A stretch of 64,000 nt of DNA from Staphylococcus sp. KG4-3 (GCF_033597815.2 NZ_CP166245.1:434001-498000), one strand, 5' to 3'. Counted from the first letter of the stretch, positions 10,260 through 21,746 are shown. Translations and numbers: made by a program. The notes: a model not told the origin generated them from the letters alone.

Positions 10260-10284
10260 TCACGATATCAAGGAGGTGCACATC

Positions 10285-10707
10285 GTGGCTAAAAAAGTAG
10301 AAAAAGTAGTTAAATTACAAATTCCTGCAGGGAAAGCAAATCCAGCACCACCAGTTGGTCCAGCATTAGGTCAAGCGGGTGTGAATATTATGGGATTCTG
10401 TAAGGAATTCAACGCACGTACACAAGAAGACGCAGGTTTAATCATCCCGGTAGAAATCAGTGTTTATGAAGATCGTTCATTTACATTTATTACAAAAACA
10501 CCACCGGCTCCAGTATTACTTAAAAAAGCAGCAGGCGTTGAAAAAGGTTCAGGCGAACCTAATAAAAACAAAGTTGCTACAGTAACTAAAGATCAAGTAC
10601 GTGAAATTGCGAACCAAAAAATGCAAGATTTAAACGCTTCAGACGAAGAAGCGGCAGTTCGTATCATTGAAGGTACTGCTCGTAGTATGGGAATCACAGT
10701 TCAATAA
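10285..10707 (+). CDS. rplK: 50S ribosomal protein L11
   Basis: A 140-aa protein with the L11 signatures [20 protein letters not shown] at the N-terminus and the C-terminal rRNA-binding domain. It forms part of the GTPase-associated centre. The start chosen is GTG at 10285 ([10 protein letters not shown]), seven bases after AGGAGGTG. An in-frame ATG nine bases earlier overlaps that site. Confidence 0.98.
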   Translation: MAKKVEKVVKLQIPAGKANPAPPVGPALGQAGVNIMGFCKEFNARTQEDAGLIIPVEISVYEDRSFTFITKTPPAPVLLKKAAGVEKGSGEPNKNKVATVTKDQVREIANQKMQDLNASDEEAAVRIIEGTARSMGITVQ

Positions 10708-10892
10708 TAAAAACATTAATGAATATATAGATTGACGATAGAAGCAGATGACAGAAATGACAAACATGATGACAGCGTTCAATATTGTCGTAATATGAGG
10801 GAAAATGTCATTTATTAAGGAATTTAATTCTAAGATAAAACATAATTTATACCTCTCTGTTATCTGCTCTTAACTTGTGAAAGCAAGTAAAT

Positions 10893-10918
10893 GTGGGAGG
10901 AAATTCCGCTAAAACCAC
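10893..10918 (+). promoter_or_regulatory. candidate L1-binding leader before rplA
   Basis: GTGGGAGGA at 10893-10901 is identical to a 9-mer in the rplK leader. It is followed by CCAC (10915-10918), which can pair with GTGG. The site sits just upstream of the rplA ribosome binding site. The role as a regulatory site is inferred. Confidence 0.4.
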
Positions 10919-10935
10919 TAAAGGAGGAACATGAA

Positions 10936-11631
10936 ATGGCTAAAAAAAGCAAAAGATATCAAGAAGCAGCTAGCAAAATCGATCGCTTAAAACATTACGA
11001 TGTACAAGAAGCTGTTGAACTAGCTAAAGAAACAAACATTGCTAACTTTGACGCATCAGTTGAAGTAGCATTCCGTTTAGGTATTGATACACGTAAAAAT
11101 GACCAACAAATCCGTGGAGCAGTAGTGCTACCAAACGGTACTGGTAAATCACAACGTGTATTAGTGTTCGCTAAAGGAGAAAAAGCAGCAGAAGCAGAAG
11201 CAGCAGGTGCAGATTTCGTTGGCGAAGGCGAATATGTAGAAAAAATCCAACAAGGTTGGTTTGATTTTGACGTAGTAGTAGCTACACCAGACATGATGGG
11301 TGAAGTTGGTAAACTTGGTCGTGTATTAGGACCTAAAGGTTTAATGCCAAACCCTAAAACTGGAACAGTAACTATGGACGTTAAAAAAGCAGTTGAAGAA
11401 ATCAAAGCTGGTAAAGTAGAGTACCGTGCTGAGAAATCAGGTATTGTTCACGCATCAATTGGTAAAACATCATTTGATACAGACAAACTTGTTGAAAACT
11501 TCAGAGCTTTACAAGACGTATTAACTAAAGCAAAACCTGCTTCAGCTAAAGGTACGTACTTCAAATCTATTGCTGTAACTACAACAATGGGTCCTGGAGT
11601 TAAAGTTGATACTTCAAGCATCAAACTTTAA
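10936..11631 (+). CDS. rplA: 50S ribosomal protein L1
   Basis: A 231-aa protein with typical L1 motifs: [18 protein letters not shown] near residue 125 and [11 protein letters not shown] at the C-terminus. L1 binds 23S rRNA at the stalk and often represses its own mRNA. ATG at 10936 ([14 protein letters not shown]) follows AAAGGAGG. A longer in-frame ATG at 10891 has no ribosome binding site and lies within the candidate regulatory element. Confidence 0.97.
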   Translation: MAKKSKRYQEAASKIDRLKHYDVQEAVELAKETNIANFDASVEVAFRLGIDTRKNDQQIRGAVVLPNGTGKSQRVLVFAKGEKAAEAEAAGADFVGEGEYVEKIQQGWFDFDVVVATPDMMGEVGKLGRVLGPKGLMPNPKTGTVTMDVKKAVEEIKAGKVEYRAEKSGIVHASIGKTSFDTDKLVENFRALQDVLTKAKPASAKGTYFKSIAVTTTMGPGVKVDTSSIKL

Positions 11632-11653
11632 TCTATTAAAATAAAAGTTATTT

Positions 11654-11682
11654 AGGCTGAAAGTTTATGCTTTCAGCCTTTA
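11654..11682 (+). terminator. hairpin after rplA
   Basis: AGGCTGAAAG (11654-11663) pairs perfectly with CTTTCAGCCT (11670-11679). Only two T follow on this strand, so it is a weak terminator or an mRNA-end stabiliser. Confidence 0.5.
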
Positions 11683-11690
11683 AAAAAATA

Positions 11691-11719
11691 TTGACATAGT
11701 ACATTAATTTAGTTATATT
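11691..11719 (+). promoter_or_regulatory. promoter of rplJ-rplL
   Basis: Consensus -35 TTGACA (11691-11696), 17-bp spacer, -10 TATATT (11714-11719), about 225 bases before rplJ. Confidence 0.8.
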
Positions 11720-11721
11720 GG

Positions 11722-11800
11722 TTAATGTATTATTTTACCTAAGACAGTAGGAGTTATTAATAACTTAAAATTAAATCCTACCGAGGCTAAAATTGACTTG
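11722..11800 (+). promoter_or_regulatory. L10 leader RNA
   Basis: CCTAAGACAGTAGGAG and the later TCCTACCGAGGCTAAAA match the conserved core of the Firmicute L10 leader. In that element, the L10(L12)4 complex binds the rplJ mRNA leader and represses synthesis. Position before rplJ agrees. Confidence 0.8.
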
Positions 11801-11823
11801 AACGTGAAGAATTTAGATCTTTC

Positions 11824-11859
11824 AAGCACTTTTTGCCACGGGTAGAAAGTGCTTTTTTT
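11824..11859 (+). terminator. attenuator of the L10 leader
   Basis: AAGCACTTT pairs with AAAGTGCTT around a GCCACGGGTAG-containing loop, followed by a T run, all upstream of rplJ. It should stop transcription when the leader is bound by L10. Confidence 0.8.
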
Positions 11860-11943
11860 ATTGAGTAATGTCAAGCGAATATGGTTCGTTAATGATTACT
11901 TCAAAATTAAAAGCACCAAACTAAAATCTATGGAGGTGTCTAA

Positions 11944-12453
11944 ATGTCTGCTATCATCGATGCAAAAAAACAAGAAGTTGATATTATTGCTGAACAACTT
12001 AAAAACTCAGTATCTACAGTTATCGTTGACTATCGTGGTCTAAGCGTTGCTGAAGTAACTGAATTACGTTCACAATTACGTGAAGCTGGTGTTGAGTACA
12101 AAGTTTACAAAAACACTATGGTTCGCCGTGCAGCAGAAAAAGCTGGTATTGACGGTTTAGATGAATTCTTAGTAGGTCCTACTGCAGTTGCTACTTCAAC
12201 AGAAGATGTTGTTGCTCCAGCAAAAGTTATCGCAGGATTTGCAAAAGAACATCAAGCATTAGAAATTAAAACAGGTGTTATGGAAGGCAACGTTATTTCT
12301 GCAGAAGAAGTTAACACTGTTGGTACATTACCATCACACGACGGTCTTGTTTCTATGCTATTATCAGTATTACAAGCTCCAGTACGCAACTTCGCTTATG
12401 CGGTCAAAGCTGTTGGAGAAGAGAAAGAATCTAAAGAAGAAAGCGCTGAATAA
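11944..12453 (+). CDS. rplJ: 50S ribosomal protein L10
   Basis: A 169-aa protein with [20 protein letters not shown] near residue 23 and the C-terminal helix region that binds L7/L12 dimers. It anchors the ribosomal stalk. The ribosome binding site TGGAGGTG lies six bases before the ATG. rplL follows after 41 bases, and both are under the L10 leader. Confidence 0.97.
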   Translation: MSAIIDAKKQEVDIIAEQLKNSVSTVIVDYRGLSVAEVTELRSQLREAGVEYKVYKNTMVRRAAEKAGIDGLDEFLVGPTAVATSTEDVVAPAKVIAGFAKEHQALEIKTGVMEGNVISAEEVNTVGTLPSHDGLVSMLLSVLQAPVRNFAYAVKAVGEEKESKEESAE

Positions 12454-12494
12454 TTGCGCATAAACTAATTAAAATTAATGGAGGAATATTAAAA

Positions 12495-12863
12495 ATGGCT
12501 AATCAAGAACAAATCATTGAAGCGATTAAAGAAATGTCAGTTTTAGAATTAAACGACTTAGTAAAAGCAATTGAAGAAGAATTTGGTGTAACTGCAGCAG
12601 CTCCAGTAGCAGCAGCAGGCGCAGCTGGTGGCGGAGACGCTGAAGCTGAAAAAACTGATTTCGATGTTGAATTAACTTCAGCTGGATCATCAAAAATCAA
12701 AGTCGTTAAAGCTGTTAAAGAAGCTACTGGCTTAGGATTAAAAGATGCTAAAGAATTAGTTGACGGAGCTCCTAAAGTAGTTAAAGAAGCTTTACCTAAA
12801 GAAGAAGCTGAACAACTTAAAGAAACATTAGAAGAAGCTGGCGCTACAGTAGAATTAAAATAA
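12495..12863 (+). CDS. rplL: 50S ribosomal protein L7/L12
   Basis: A 122-aa stalk protein. An N-terminal dimerisation helix pair is followed by an Ala/Gly-rich hinge ([13 protein letters not shown]) and the C-terminal factor-binding domain ([20 protein letters not shown]). It recruits the GTPase factors. A GGAGG-type site precedes the ATG. Confidence 0.98.
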   Translation: MANQEQIIEAIKEMSVLELNDLVKAIEEEFGVTAAAPVAAAGAAGGGDAEAEKTDFDVELTSAGSSKIKVVKAVKEATGLGLKDAKELVDGAPKVVKEALPKEEAEQLKETLEEAGATVELK

Positions 12864-12898
12864 TTTCTGCTGGATAACAGTTGATAATTATATATGGA

Positions 12899-12968
12899 AG
12901 ATAGTTCTTGTAGCTTAATACATTAACTGCTTCGGTACGTTAATATTAAGCGTATCATAGACTATCTG
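12899..12968 (+). other. long stem-loop after rplL
   Basis: GATAGT and ACTATC close an extended imperfect stem. The inner helix GCTTAATA-C-ATTAAC pairs with GTTAAT-ATTAAGC around a loop containing TTCGG. It lies just before the terminator. It may be a 3'-UTR structure or a processing site; no known family is assigned. Confidence 0.45.
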
Positions 12969-12984
12969 AAATCTTTGAGAAATG

Positions 12985-13016
12985 AAAACCCCGTTATTAC
13001 TATAACGGGGTTTTAT
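12985..13016 (+). terminator. terminator of rplJ-rplL
   Basis: AAAACCCCGTTAT (12985-12997) pairs perfectly with ATAACGGGGTTTT (13002-13014) around four bases. The A and T arms allow use in both directions. Confidence 0.85.
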
Positions 13017-13130
13017 CTTATTTTATCTATTGCCTATTTTCAATATTTAAATTAAGGCTTTGAAGTCGAAATTTAAAATATTTGGGTATATTATTAATCT
13101 AAGACGAATTAGATTAAAAGAGGTGTAGTC

Positions 13131-13739
13131 ATGAGTCATTATTATGATGAAAATCCTGAAGTAGAAAGTGAAGAATCGCTTTTTACGTACTCCTACGATA
13201 ACCATGATTTAGAACTTGTAACAGATGCTGGTGTATTTTCAAAAGGGAAAATAGATTTTGGATCTGATTTACTAGTGAAAACTTTTTTGAAAACATATCC
13301 CCCTGGTCCTACAAAAAATATCATAGATGTTGGTTGTGGCTATGGCCCTATCGGTTTAATGATTGCGAAAGTTTCCCCACACCACGAAGTGACAATGGTT
13401 GATGTGAATCAACGCGCGCTAAATTTATCAAGAAAAAATAAAAAAAGAAACCGTATAGACAATGTTGAGGTTAAAGAAAGTGATGGTTTATCACAAGTAG
13501 AAGACGGCACGTATGACTTTGTACTTACTAATCCGCCGATTAGAGCGGGGAAAGAAGTTGTACATCGCATTTTGGAAGAAGCTTATGTTAAATTAAAACT
13601 TGATGGTGAACTTTTTGTAGTAATTCAAAAAAAGCAAGGTATGCCATCTGCAAAGAAAAAAATGCAAGACACATTCGATAACGTTGAAGTATTAGAAAAA
13701 AGCAAAGGCTATTACATTTTAAGAAGTGTAAAAGGTTGA
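13131..13739 (+). CDS. class I SAM-dependent methyltransferase, RsmC-like (YbxB)
   Basis: A 202-aa Rossmann-fold methyltransferase. The SAM-binding glycine motif is DVGCGYGPIGL near residue 66 and the catalytic NPPI motif (VLTNPPIRAGKE) near residue 132, typical of N-methylation of guanine in rRNA. E. coli RsmC modifies G1207 of 16S rRNA; the single-domain Firmicute form between rplL and rpoB is called YbxB. Substrate is inferred from the family. Confidence 0.85.
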   Translation: MSHYYDENPEVESEESLFTYSYDNHDLELVTDAGVFSKGKIDFGSDLLVKTFLKTYPPGPTKNIIDVGCGYGPIGLMIAKVSPHHEVTMVDVNQRALNLSRKNKKRNRIDNVEVKESDGLSQVEDGTYDFVLTNPPIRAGKEVVHRILEEAYVKLKLDGELFVVIQKKQGMPSAKKKMQDTFDNVEVLEKSKGYYILRSVKG

Positions 13740-13937
13740 TTAACTAGCTGTATTCTGATATAGTAATAGAATGTAAAAAATTATGTTCAATAAGTGTGTA
13801 CTTTTACGTATAAATTAACAATGTATATAAGGTGAAATAGAAAATGGTGTCATAAGTATGCTACCGTTTTCTTTTTGTCTAATTATATTTGTTGATTTAC
13901 TAAAAGTAAACACGCAATTTTTGAGGGGTGAATCTGT

Positions 13938-16900
13938 TTGGCAGGTCAATTTGTCCAATATGGAAGACATCGTAAACGTAGAAACTATGCGAGAATTTCA
14001 GAGGTATTAGAATTACCGAATTTAATTGAGATTCAAACTAAGTCTTACGATTGGTTCTTAGAAGAAGGTTTATTAGAAATGTTTAGAGACATTTCACCGA
14101 TTGAAGATTTCACAGGCAATCTATCTTTAGAGTTTGTAGATTATAGACTCGGAGAACCGAAATATGATTTAGAAGAATCAAAAAACCGTGATACAACGTA
14201 TTCTGCACCTCTACGTGTTAAAGTGCGTTTAATTATCAAAGAAACTGGCGAAGTAAAAGAACAAGAAGTGTTTATGGGTGATTTCCCATTAATGACAGAT
14301 ACAGGTACATTCGTAATTAACGGTGCTGAACGTGTTATAGTATCACAATTAGTTCGTTCACCATCCGTATACTTCAATGAAAAACTAGATAAAAACGGCC
14401 GTACAAACTTCGACGCAACAATTATTCCTAACCGTGGTGCATGGTTAGAATATGAAACTGATGCTAAAGATGTTGTATATGTACGTATTGATAGAACTAG
14501 AAAGTTACCATTAACAGTATTATTGCGTGCTTTAGGTTTCTCTACTGATCAAGAAATCGTTGATCTTTTAGGTGAAAATGAGTATTTACGTAATACGTTA
14601 GAGAAAGATGGTACAGAAAACACAGATCAAGCGCTATTAGAAATCTATGAGCGTTTACGCCCTGGCGAACCACCTACAGTTGAAAATGCTAAGAGTCTTT
14701 TATACTCACGTTTCTTCGATCCGAAACGTTATGACTTAGCAAGTGTAGGTCGTTATAAAGCAAACAAAAAACTTCATTTAAAACATCGCTTGTTTAATCA
14801 GAAATTAGCAGAACCAATTGTTAATTCAGAAACAGGTGAAATTGTAGCTGAAGAAGGTACAGTACTTGATCGTCGTAATTTAGATGAAATCATGGATGTA
14901 CTAGAATCAAATGCTAACAGTGAAGTCTTTGAATTAGAAGGTACAGTAATTGATGAACCTGTTGAGATTCAATCAATTAAAGTTTATGTACCTAATGATG
15001 AAGAAGGACGTACAACAACAGTGATTGGTAATGCATTCCCTGATTCAGAAGTGAAATGTATTACTCCAGCAGACATTATTTCATCAATGTCATACTTCTT
15101 TAACTTATTAAGTGGTATTGGTTTCACAGATGATATTGACCACCTTGGTAACCGTCGTCTACGTTCAGTAGGTGAATTGTTACAAAACCAATTCCGTATT
15201 GGTTTATCAAGAATGGAGCGTGTGGTACGTGAAAGAATGTCTATTCAAGACACAGATTCTGTAACGCCACAACAATTAATCAATATACGTCCTGTTATTG
15301 CATCTATTAAAGAGTTCTTTGGTAGTTCACAATTATCACAATTCATGGACCAAGCTAATCCATTAGCAGAGTTAACGCACAAACGTCGTTTATCTGCTCT
15401 AGGACCTGGTGGTTTAACACGTGAACGTGCTCAAATGGAAGTACGTGACGTTCACTATTCTCACTATGGTCGTATGTGTCCAATCGAAACACCTGAGGGA
15501 CCAAACATTGGACTTATCAACTCATTGTCTAGTTATGCACGTGTGAATGAATTTGGTTTCATTGAAACACCGTATCGTAAAGTAGACCTTGAAACAAACA
15601 GCATTACTGAGCAAATCGATTACTTAACAGCTGATGAAGAGGATAGCTATGTGGTAGCACAAGCCAACTCTAAATTAGATGAAAATGGTCGTTTCTTAGA
15701 TGATGAAGTTGTTTGTCGTTTCCGTGGTAATAACACAGTTATGGCTAAAGAAAAAATGGATTACATGGATGTTTCGCCAAAACAAGTTGTTTCTGCTGCG
15801 ACAGCATGTATTCCTTTCTTAGAAAACGATGACTCTAACCGTGCATTGATGGGTGCAAACATGCAACGTCAAGCAGTGCCATTGATGAACCCTGAATCAC
15901 CATTTGTTGGTACAGGTATGGAGCACGTGGCAGCACGTGACTCTGGTGCAGCAATTGTTGCAAAACGCAAAGGTCGTGTTGAGCACGTTGAATCTAATGA
16001 AATCCTTGTTCGTCAACTTATCGAAGAAGATGGTCAAGAATATGAAGGCGAATTAGATCGCTATCCATTAGCTAAGTTCAAACGTTCAAACACTGGTACA
16101 TGTTATAACCAAAGACCTATCGTTGCTTCTGGCGACGTAGTGACAAGAGGCGAAATTTTAGCTGACGGTCCATCTATGGAACTTGGTGAAATGGCATTAG
16201 GTAGAAACGTAGTTGTTGGTTTCATGACTTGGGACGGTTACAACTATGAGGATGCCGTGATCATGAGTGAACGCCTAGTTAAAGATGACGTATATACTTC
16301 TATCCATATTGAAGAGTATGAATCAGAAGCACGTGATACTAAACTAGGACCTGAAGAAATCACACGTGATATTCCAAATGTTTCAGATAGTGCGCTTAAA
16401 AACTTAGATGACCGTGGTATTGTATACGTCGGCGCTGAAGTTAATGATGGAGACATCTTAGTAGGTAAAGTAACGCCTAAAGGTGTAACAGAGTTAACTG
16501 CCGAAGAACGTTTATTACACGCAATCTTTGGTGAAAAAGCACGTGAAGTCCGTGATACATCATTACGCGTACCTCATGGTGCAGGTGGTATTGTTCTAGA
16601 TGTTAAAGTCTTTAACCGTGAAGAAGGAGATGACACGTTATCTCCAGGTGTTAACCAATTAGTTCGTGTTTATATCGTTCAAAAACGTAAAATTCACGTA
16701 GGAGATAAGATGTGTGGTCGTCATGGTAACAAGGGTGTAATTTCAAAACTTGTTCCTGAAGAAGACATGCCGTATCTACCAGACGGTACACCAATTGATA
16801 TCATGTTGAACCCTCTAGGTGTACCATCACGTATGAATATCGGACAAGTATTAGAGCTACACTTAGGTATGGCTGCTAAAAACTTAGGTATCCATGTTGC

Positions 16901-17489
16901 ATCACCAGTATTTGATGGTGCGAGTGATGAAGACGTATGGTCAACAATCGAAGAAGCTGGTATGGCTCGTGACGGAAAAACCGTATTATACGATGGACGT
17001 ACTGGTGAACCATTCGATAACAGAATTTCAGTCGGCGTTATGTACATGTTGAAACTAGCACACATGGTTGACGATAAATTACATGCGCGTTCAACTGGAC
17101 CATACTCATTAGTAACGCAACAACCGCTTGGTGGTAAAGCACAATTCGGTGGACAACGTTTCGGTGAGATGGAAGTATGGGCACTTGAAGCTTACGGTGC
17201 TGCATATACACTTCAAGAAATTTTAACTTACAAATCAGATGATACAGTAGGTCGTGTTAAGACATACGAATCTATTGTTAAAGGTGAAAACATCACTAAA
17301 CCTGGAGTTCCAGAATCATTCCGAGTATTGATGAAAGAATTACAAAGTTTAGGTCTAGACGTTAAAATCATGGACGAGCATGACAATGAAATTGACATGC
17401 AAGACAATGAAGATGATGATGTCGTTGAGCGTAAAGTGGATCTTCAACAAAAAGATGCACCGCAATCACAAAAAGAAGTTACAGACTAA
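13938..17489 (+). CDS. rpoB: RNA polymerase beta subunit
   Basis: The protein has 1183 aa, as in S. aureus. The start is TTG after GAGGGGTG, giving [20 protein letters not shown]. The rifampicin-binding region (about residues 465-490) reads [17 protein letters not shown] followed by [13 protein letters not shown]. It has the wild-type residues at the usual resistance positions (Gln, Asp, Ala, His, Ser), so rifampicin susceptibility is expected. Conserved [10 protein letters not shown] and [20 protein letters not shown] motifs are present. Confidence 0.99.
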   Translation: MAGQFVQYGRHRKRRNYARISEVLELPNLIEIQTKSYDWFLEEGLLEMFRDISPIEDFTGNLSLEFVDYRLGEPKYDLEESKNRDTTYSAPLRVKVRLIIKETGEVKEQEVFMGDFPLMTDTGTFVINGAERVIVSQLVRSPSVYFNEKLDKNGRTNFDATIIPNRGAWLEYETDAKDVVYVRIDRTRKLPLTVLLRALGFSTDQEIVDLLGENEYLRNTLEKDGTENTDQALLEIYERLRPGEPPTVENAKSLLYSRFFDPKRYDLASVGRYKANKKLHLKHRLFNQKLAEPIVNSETGEIVAEEGTVLDRRNLDEIMDVLESNANSEVFELEGTVIDEPVEIQSIKVYVPNDEEGRTTTVIGNAFPDSEVKCITPADIISSMSYFFNLLSGIGFTDDIDHLGNRRLRSVGELLQNQFRIGLSRMERVVRERMSIQDTDSVTPQQLINIRPVIASIKEFFGSSQLSQFMDQANPLAELTHKRRLSALGPGGLTRERAQMEVRDVHYSHYGRMCPIETPEGPNIGLINSLSSYARVNEFGFIETPYRKVDLETNSITEQIDYLTADEEDSYVVAQANSKLDENGRFLDDEVVCRFRGNNTVMAKEKMDYMDVSPKQVVSAATACIPFLENDDSNRALMGANMQRQAVPLMNPESPFVGTGMEHVAARDSGAAIVAKRKGRVEHVESNEILVRQLIEEDGQEYEGELDRYPLAKFKRSNTGTCYNQRPIVASGDVVTRGEILADGPSMELGEMALGRNVVVGFMTWDGYNYEDAVIMSERLVKDDVYTSIHIEEYESEARDTKLGPEEITRDIPNVSDSALKNLDDRGIVYVGAEVNDGDILVGKVTPKGVTELTAEERLLHAIFGEKAREVRDTSLRVPHGAGGIVLDVKVFNREEGDDTLSPGVNQLVRVYIVQKRKIHVGDKMCGRHGNKGVISKLVPEEDMPYLPDGTPIDIMLNPLGVPSRMNIGQVLELHLGMAAKNLGIHVASPVFDGASDEDVWSTIEEAGMARDGKTVLYDGRTGEPFDNRISVGVMYMLKLAHMVDDKLHARSTGPYSLVTQQPLGGKAQFGGQRFGEMEVWALEAYGAAYTLQEILTYKSDDTVGRVKTYESIVKGENITKPGVPESFRVLMKELQSLGLDVKIMDEHDNEIDMQDNEDDDVVERKVDLQQKDAPQSQKEVTD

Positions 17490-17510
17490 ATGCATTTAAG
17501 TTTATAAACG

Positions 17511-17569
17511 AATAAGCCTTGTAGAGATAAAGTTCAATAAGGGACTAAGTCTCTACATTGGTTATTCTA
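17511..17569 (+). other. hairpin between rpoB and rpoC
   Basis: AATAAGCC...GGTTATT and the inner GTAGAGA...TCTCTAC arms form a nested stem with a small AGTTC/GGGACT-type helix at the top. No T run follows, so this looks like a processing or stability element in the rpoBC message. Confidence 0.5.
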
Positions 17570-17631
17570 TTATTGATATAGAGCAATCAATCAATTTGCA
17601 CAGCTAATCTAAATTGAAGGAGGTAGGCTCC

Positions 17632-20600
17632 TTGATTGATGTAAATAATTTCCATTATATGAAAATAGGACTTGCTTCACCCGAAAAAATCCGTTCATGG
17701 TCTTTTGGTGAGGTTAAAAAGCCAGAAACAATTAACTATCGTACTTTAAAACCAGAAAAAGATGGTCTATTCTGTGAAAGAATATTTGGACCTACAAAAG
17801 ACTGGGAATGTAGTTGTGGTAAATACAAACGTGTACGTTATAAAGGTATGGTTTGTGACAGATGTGGCGTAGAAGTAACTAAATCTAAAGTGCGCCGTGA
17901 AAGAATGGGGCACATTGAATTAGCTGCACCTGTATCTCACATTTGGTACTTCAAAGGTATTCCAAGTCGTATGGGTCTATTATTAGACATGTCACCAAGA
18001 GCGTTAGAAGAAGTTATTTACTTTGCTTCATACGTTGTTGTAAATCCAGGTCCAACTGGTTTAGAGAAAAAGACATTGTTATCTGAAGCAGAATTTAGAG
18101 AGTACTACGATAAATTCCCAAGCAAATTCACTGCTAAAATGGGTGCTGAAGGTATTAAAGAATTACTTGAAGAAATAGACTTAGATGCTGAACTTAAACA
18201 TTTACGTGATGAGTTAGAATCAGCTACTGGTCAAAGACTTACACGTGCGATTAAACGTTTAGAAGTTGTTGAATCATTTAGACATTCTGGTAATAATCCA
18301 GCATGGATGATTTTAGACGTACTTCCTATTATTCCACCTGAAATCAGACCAATGGTTCAATTAGATGGTGGCCGTTTCGCAACAAGTGATTTAAATGATT
18401 TATATCGTCGTGTTATCAACCGTAATAACCGTTTAAAACGTTTGTTAGACTTAGGTGCTCCTGGCATCATCGTTCAAAACGAAAAACGTATGTTACAAGA
18501 AGCTGTTGATGCACTTATTGATAATGGTCGTCGTGGCCGTCCAGTTACTGGACCAGGTAACCGCCCATTAAAATCACTTTCACATATGTTAAAAGGTAAA
18601 CAAGGTCGTTTCCGTCAAAACTTATTAGGTAAACGTGTTGACTACTCAGGTCGTTCAGTTATTGCAGTTGGACCAAGCTTGAAGATGTATCAATGTGGTC
18701 TGCCTAAAGAAATGGCACTCGAGTTGTTCAAACCATTCATAATGAAAGAATTAGTACAACGTGAAATTGCAACAAACATCAAAAATGCGAAAAGTAAAAT
18801 TGAGCGTATGGATGACGAAGTATGGGACGTATTAGAAGACGTAATTAAAGAACATCCAGTTCTTTTAAACCGTGCACCTACACTTCACAGATTGGGTATC
18901 CAAGCATTCGAACCTACATTAGTTGAAGGTCGTGCGATTCGTTTACATCCACTTGCTACAACAGCTTACAACGCTGACTTTGATGGTGACCAAATGGCTG
19001 TTCACGTACCATTATCTAAAGAAGCACAAGCTGAAGCGCGTATGTTAATGTTAGCTGCGCAAAACATCTTGAACCCTAAAGATGGTAAACCAGTTGTTAC
19101 GCCATCACAAGATATGGTATTAGGTAACTATTACCTAACTCTTGAACGTAAAGATGCCGTGAATACTGGTACGATTTACAATGATACAAATGAAGTACTC
19201 AAAGCTTATGCAAATGGCTATGTTCACTTGCATACACGTATTGGTGTACACGCATCATCATTTAACAATCCAACGTTTACTGAAGAGCAAAACAAAAAAA
19301 TCTTGCTAACTTCTGTTGGTAAAGTAATATTCAATGAAATCATTCCAGATTCATTTGCATATATTAATGAACCAACACAAACGAACTTAGAAAATAAAAC
19401 GCCGGAAAGATACTTCATTGCACCAACTGAAATTGGTGAAGGTGGATTAAAAGCTTACTTTGAGGAGCAAGAATTAATCAAACCATTCAATAAGAATTTC
19501 TTAGGAAATGTTATTGCTGAAGTATTTAACCGTTTCAGCATCACTGATACGTCAATGATGTTAGATAGAATGAAAGACTTAGGATTCAAGTTTTCATCTA
19601 AAGCAGGTATTACTGTTGGTGTATCTGATATCGTGGTATTACCAGATAAACAAGATATCCTTGATGAACATGAGAAATTAGTTGATAAAGTAACGAAACA
19701 ATTCAATCGTGGTTTAATCACTGATTTTGAACGTTACAATGCTGTAATTGAAATTTGGACTGATGCAAAAGATCAAATTCAAAACGAACTAATGGGATCA
19801 CTTGAAGAAACGAACCCAATCTTCATGATGAGTGACTCTGGTGCCCGTGGTAACGCATCTAACTTTACACAGTTGGCTGGTATGCGTGGACTTATGGCCG
19901 CGCCATCTGGTGAGATTATTGAATTACCAATTACTTCATCATTCCGTGAAGGTTTAACGGTATTAGAATACTTCATCTCTACTCACGGTGCACGTAAAGG
20001 TCTTGCCGATACAGCGCTTAAGACTGCCGATTCAGGTTACCTTACGCGTCGTCTTGTTGACGTGGCTCAAGATGTTATCGTCCGTGAAGAAGATTGTGGT
20101 ACTGACCGTGGCTTACTTGTTTCTGATATCAAAGAAGGTACAGAAATGATTGAACCATTCATCGAACGTATTGAAGGTCGTTATTCTAAAGAAACAATCC
20201 GTCATCCAGAAACAGATGAGGTCATTGTTAACCCAGATCAATTAGTTACACCAGACATCGCTAAGAAAATCACAGATGCAGGTATAGAGGAAATGTATAT
20301 CCGTTCAGCATTTACATGTAATACACGTCATGGTGTATGTGAAAAATGTTACGGTAAAAACCTTGCGACTGGTGAAAAAGTTGAAGTTGGTGAAGCAGTT
20401 GGTACAATTGCTGCCCAATCAATTGGTGAACCAGGTACACAGCTTACAATGCGTACATTCCATACAGGTGGTGTAGCAGGTAGCGATATCACACAAGGTC
20501 TTCCTCGTATCCAAGAGATCTTCGAAGCGCGTAATCCTAAAGGTCAAGCTGTGATTACTGAAATCGAAGGTGTTGTTGATGACATTAAACTTGCTAAAGA

Positions 20601-21255
20601 TCGTCAACAAGAAATCGTAATTAAAGGTGCTAACGAAACGAAATCTTATCTAGCTTCTGGTACTTCAAGATTGAAAGTAGAAGTTGGACAAGGTGTTGAA
20701 CGTGGAGAAGTACTTACTGAAGGTTCAATCGAACCTAAGAACTATTTATCTGTTTCAGGTTTAAATGCAACAGAAAGCTATCTATTAAAAGAAGTTCAAA
20801 AAGTTTACCGTATGCAAGGTGTTGAAATCGACGATAAACACGTTGAAGTTATGGTAAGACAAATGTTACGTAAAGTACGTATCATTGAAGCAGGAGATAC
20901 TAAGTTATTACCTGGTTCATTAGTAGATATTCATAGCTTTACTGATGCTAACCGTGAAGCGTTCAAAGAACGTAAACGTCCTGCAACAGCTAAACCAGTA
21001 TTACTAGGTATCACGAAAGCTTCTCTTGAAACTGAAAGCTTCTTATCAGCAGCTTCATTCCAAGAAACAACTCGTGTACTTACAGATGCAGCAATCAAAG
21101 GTAAACGTGATAACTTACTTGGACTTAAAGAGAACGTTATTATCGGTAAATTGATTCCAGCTGGTACGGGTATGAGACGTTATAGAGACGTTGAATACGA
21201 CAAAGCAACACCAGATACTGAAGTTATTGAAGAAGTTCAAACTACTGAAATATAA
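17632..21255 (+). CDS. rpoC: RNA polymerase beta' subunit
   Basis: The protein has 1207 aa. TTG at 17632 ([20 protein letters not shown]) follows GAAGGAGGT. An earlier in-frame TTG at 17614 overlaps that region. Zinc-binding cysteines are seen in [20 protein letters not shown] near residue 60. The catalytic NADFDGDQM motif is near residue 450 and a second Cys cluster ([11 protein letters not shown]) near residue 900. It lies 142 bases after rpoB, in one transcription unit. Confidence 0.99.
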   Translation: MIDVNNFHYMKIGLASPEKIRSWSFGEVKKPETINYRTLKPEKDGLFCERIFGPTKDWECSCGKYKRVRYKGMVCDRCGVEVTKSKVRRERMGHIELAAPVSHIWYFKGIPSRMGLLLDMSPRALEEVIYFASYVVVNPGPTGLEKKTLLSEAEFREYYDKFPSKFTAKMGAEGIKELLEEIDLDAELKHLRDELESATGQRLTRAIKRLEVVESFRHSGNNPAWMILDVLPIIPPEIRPMVQLDGGRFATSDLNDLYRRVINRNNRLKRLLDLGAPGIIVQNEKRMLQEAVDALIDNGRRGRPVTGPGNRPLKSLSHMLKGKQGRFRQNLLGKRVDYSGRSVIAVGPSLKMYQCGLPKEMALELFKPFIMKELVQREIATNIKNAKSKIERMDDEVWDVLEDVIKEHPVLLNRAPTLHRLGIQAFEPTLVEGRAIRLHPLATTAYNADFDGDQMAVHVPLSKEAQAEARMLMLAAQNILNPKDGKPVVTPSQDMVLGNYYLTLERKDAVNTGTIYNDTNEVLKAYANGYVHLHTRIGVHASSFNNPTFTEEQNKKILLTSVGKVIFNEIIPDSFAYINEPTQTNLENKTPERYFIAPTEIGEGGLKAYFEEQELIKPFNKNFLGNVIAEVFNRFSITDTSMMLDRMKDLGFKFSSKAGITVGVSDIVVLPDKQDILDEHEKLVDKVTKQFNRGLITDFERYNAVIEIWTDAKDQIQNELMGSLEETNPIFMMSDSGARGNASNFTQLAGMRGLMAAPSGEIIELPITSSFREGLTVLEYFISTHGARKGLADTALKTADSGYLTRRLVDVAQDVIVREEDCGTDRGLLVSDIKEGTEMIEPFIERIEGRYSKETIRHPETDEVIVNPDQLVTPDIAKKITDAGIEEMYIRSAFTCNTRHGVCEKCYGKNLATGEKVEVGEAVGTIAAQSIGEPGTQLTMRTFHTGGVAGSDITQGLPRIQEIFEARNPKGQAVITEIEGVVDDIKLAKDRQQEIVIKGANETKSYLASGTSRLKVEVGQGVERGEVLTEGSIEPKNYLSVSGLNATESYLLKEVQKVYRMQGVEIDDKHVEVMVRQMLRKVRIIEAGDTKLLPGSLVDIHSFTDANREAFKERKRPATAKPVLLGITKASLETESFLSAASFQETTRVLTDAAIKGKRDNLLGLKENVIIGKLIPAGTGMRRYRDVEYDKATPDTEVIEEVQTTEI

Positions 21256-21272
21256 TATTTATTACTCAATAA

Positions 21273-21313
21273 ACAGAGAGTCCGTGATGTTAATAGATAT
21301 CTCGGGCTCTCTA
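21273..21313 (+). terminator. hairpin after rpoC
   Basis: AGAGAGTCCG pairs with CGGGCTCTCT (one G-U) across a short loop. The T run is poor. It probably marks the end of the rpoBC message before the next promoter. Confidence 0.5.
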
Positions 21314-21421
21314 ATGTTATTGATTATAGAAGGAGTGGAACAAGGAAATCATATTTAAAATTGTGGTTTCTATCCGACTTCTGATGTTTTTGAAATTTTT
21401 ATTGAAAAGTACGAATAAAAG

Positions 21422-21451
21422 TTGACTCAGTAGTACTGAAAGTGTTATTAT
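21422..21451 (+). promoter_or_regulatory. promoter of the str operon
   Basis: -35 TTGACT (21422-21427), 18-bp spacer, -10 TATTAT (21446-21451), about 40 bases before the L7Ae-like gene. Confidence 0.65.
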
Positions 21452-21491
21452 TATTAAGGTTGATGCAAGCAGAACTTTGGAGGATATTTTG

Positions 21492-21746
21492 ATGTCTAAT
21501 GAAAAAGTTGCACGCTTTAACAAACAACATCATGTCATTGGTCTTAAACAAACGCTCAAAGCTTTGAATAGAGATCAAGTTACATCATTGATTATCGCTG
21601 AAGACGTGGAGATTCATCTTATGACTCGCGTGTTAAGCCAAATCAATCACAAACACATGCCTGTTTCATTTTTCAAAAGCAAAAAGGCTTTAGGAGAATA
21701 TGTAGGTATAAACGTTAGTGCAACAATTGTTGCATTATTAAAATGA
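21492..21746 (+). CDS. L7Ae-family K-turn-binding protein (YbxF)
   Basis: An 84-aa single-domain L7Ae/L30e protein, the usual first gene of the Firmicute str operon. Motifs [17 protein letters not shown] and [15 protein letters not shown] match the K-turn RNA-binding fold. ATG at 21492 follows TTGGAGGA; an upstream in-frame ATG at 21477 overlaps that site. Its cellular RNA target is not settled. Confidence 0.9.
   Translation: MSNEKVARFNKQHHVIGLKQTLKALNRDQVTSLIIAEDVEIHLMTRVLSQINHKHMPVSFFKSKKALGEYVGINVSATIVALLK

Larger units (their letters stand above)
9954..10284 (+). other. nusG-rplK intergenic region
   Basis: This 331-base gap holds no gene. It contains a duplicated hairpin repeat used as terminator (10022-10126), the rplK promoter (10149-10178) and a structured leader (10181-10259), each described separately. 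Confidence 0.8.
11632..11943 (+). other. rplA-rplJ intergenic region
   Basis: This 312-base gap is filled by the rplA end hairpin, a strong promoter (11691-11719), the L10 leader (11722-11800) and its attenuator (11824-11859). No gene is seen. Confidence 0.8.

Noticed and set aside
10995-11405. Open frame opposite rplA, 136 codons
   Set aside because: Shadow of the strongly codon-biased rplA; rich in Ser/Thr/Pro as expected for antisense of a ribosomal gene.
15331-15411. Possible rifampicin-resistance change in rpoB
   Set aside because: The visible residues at the main resistance positions are wild type.
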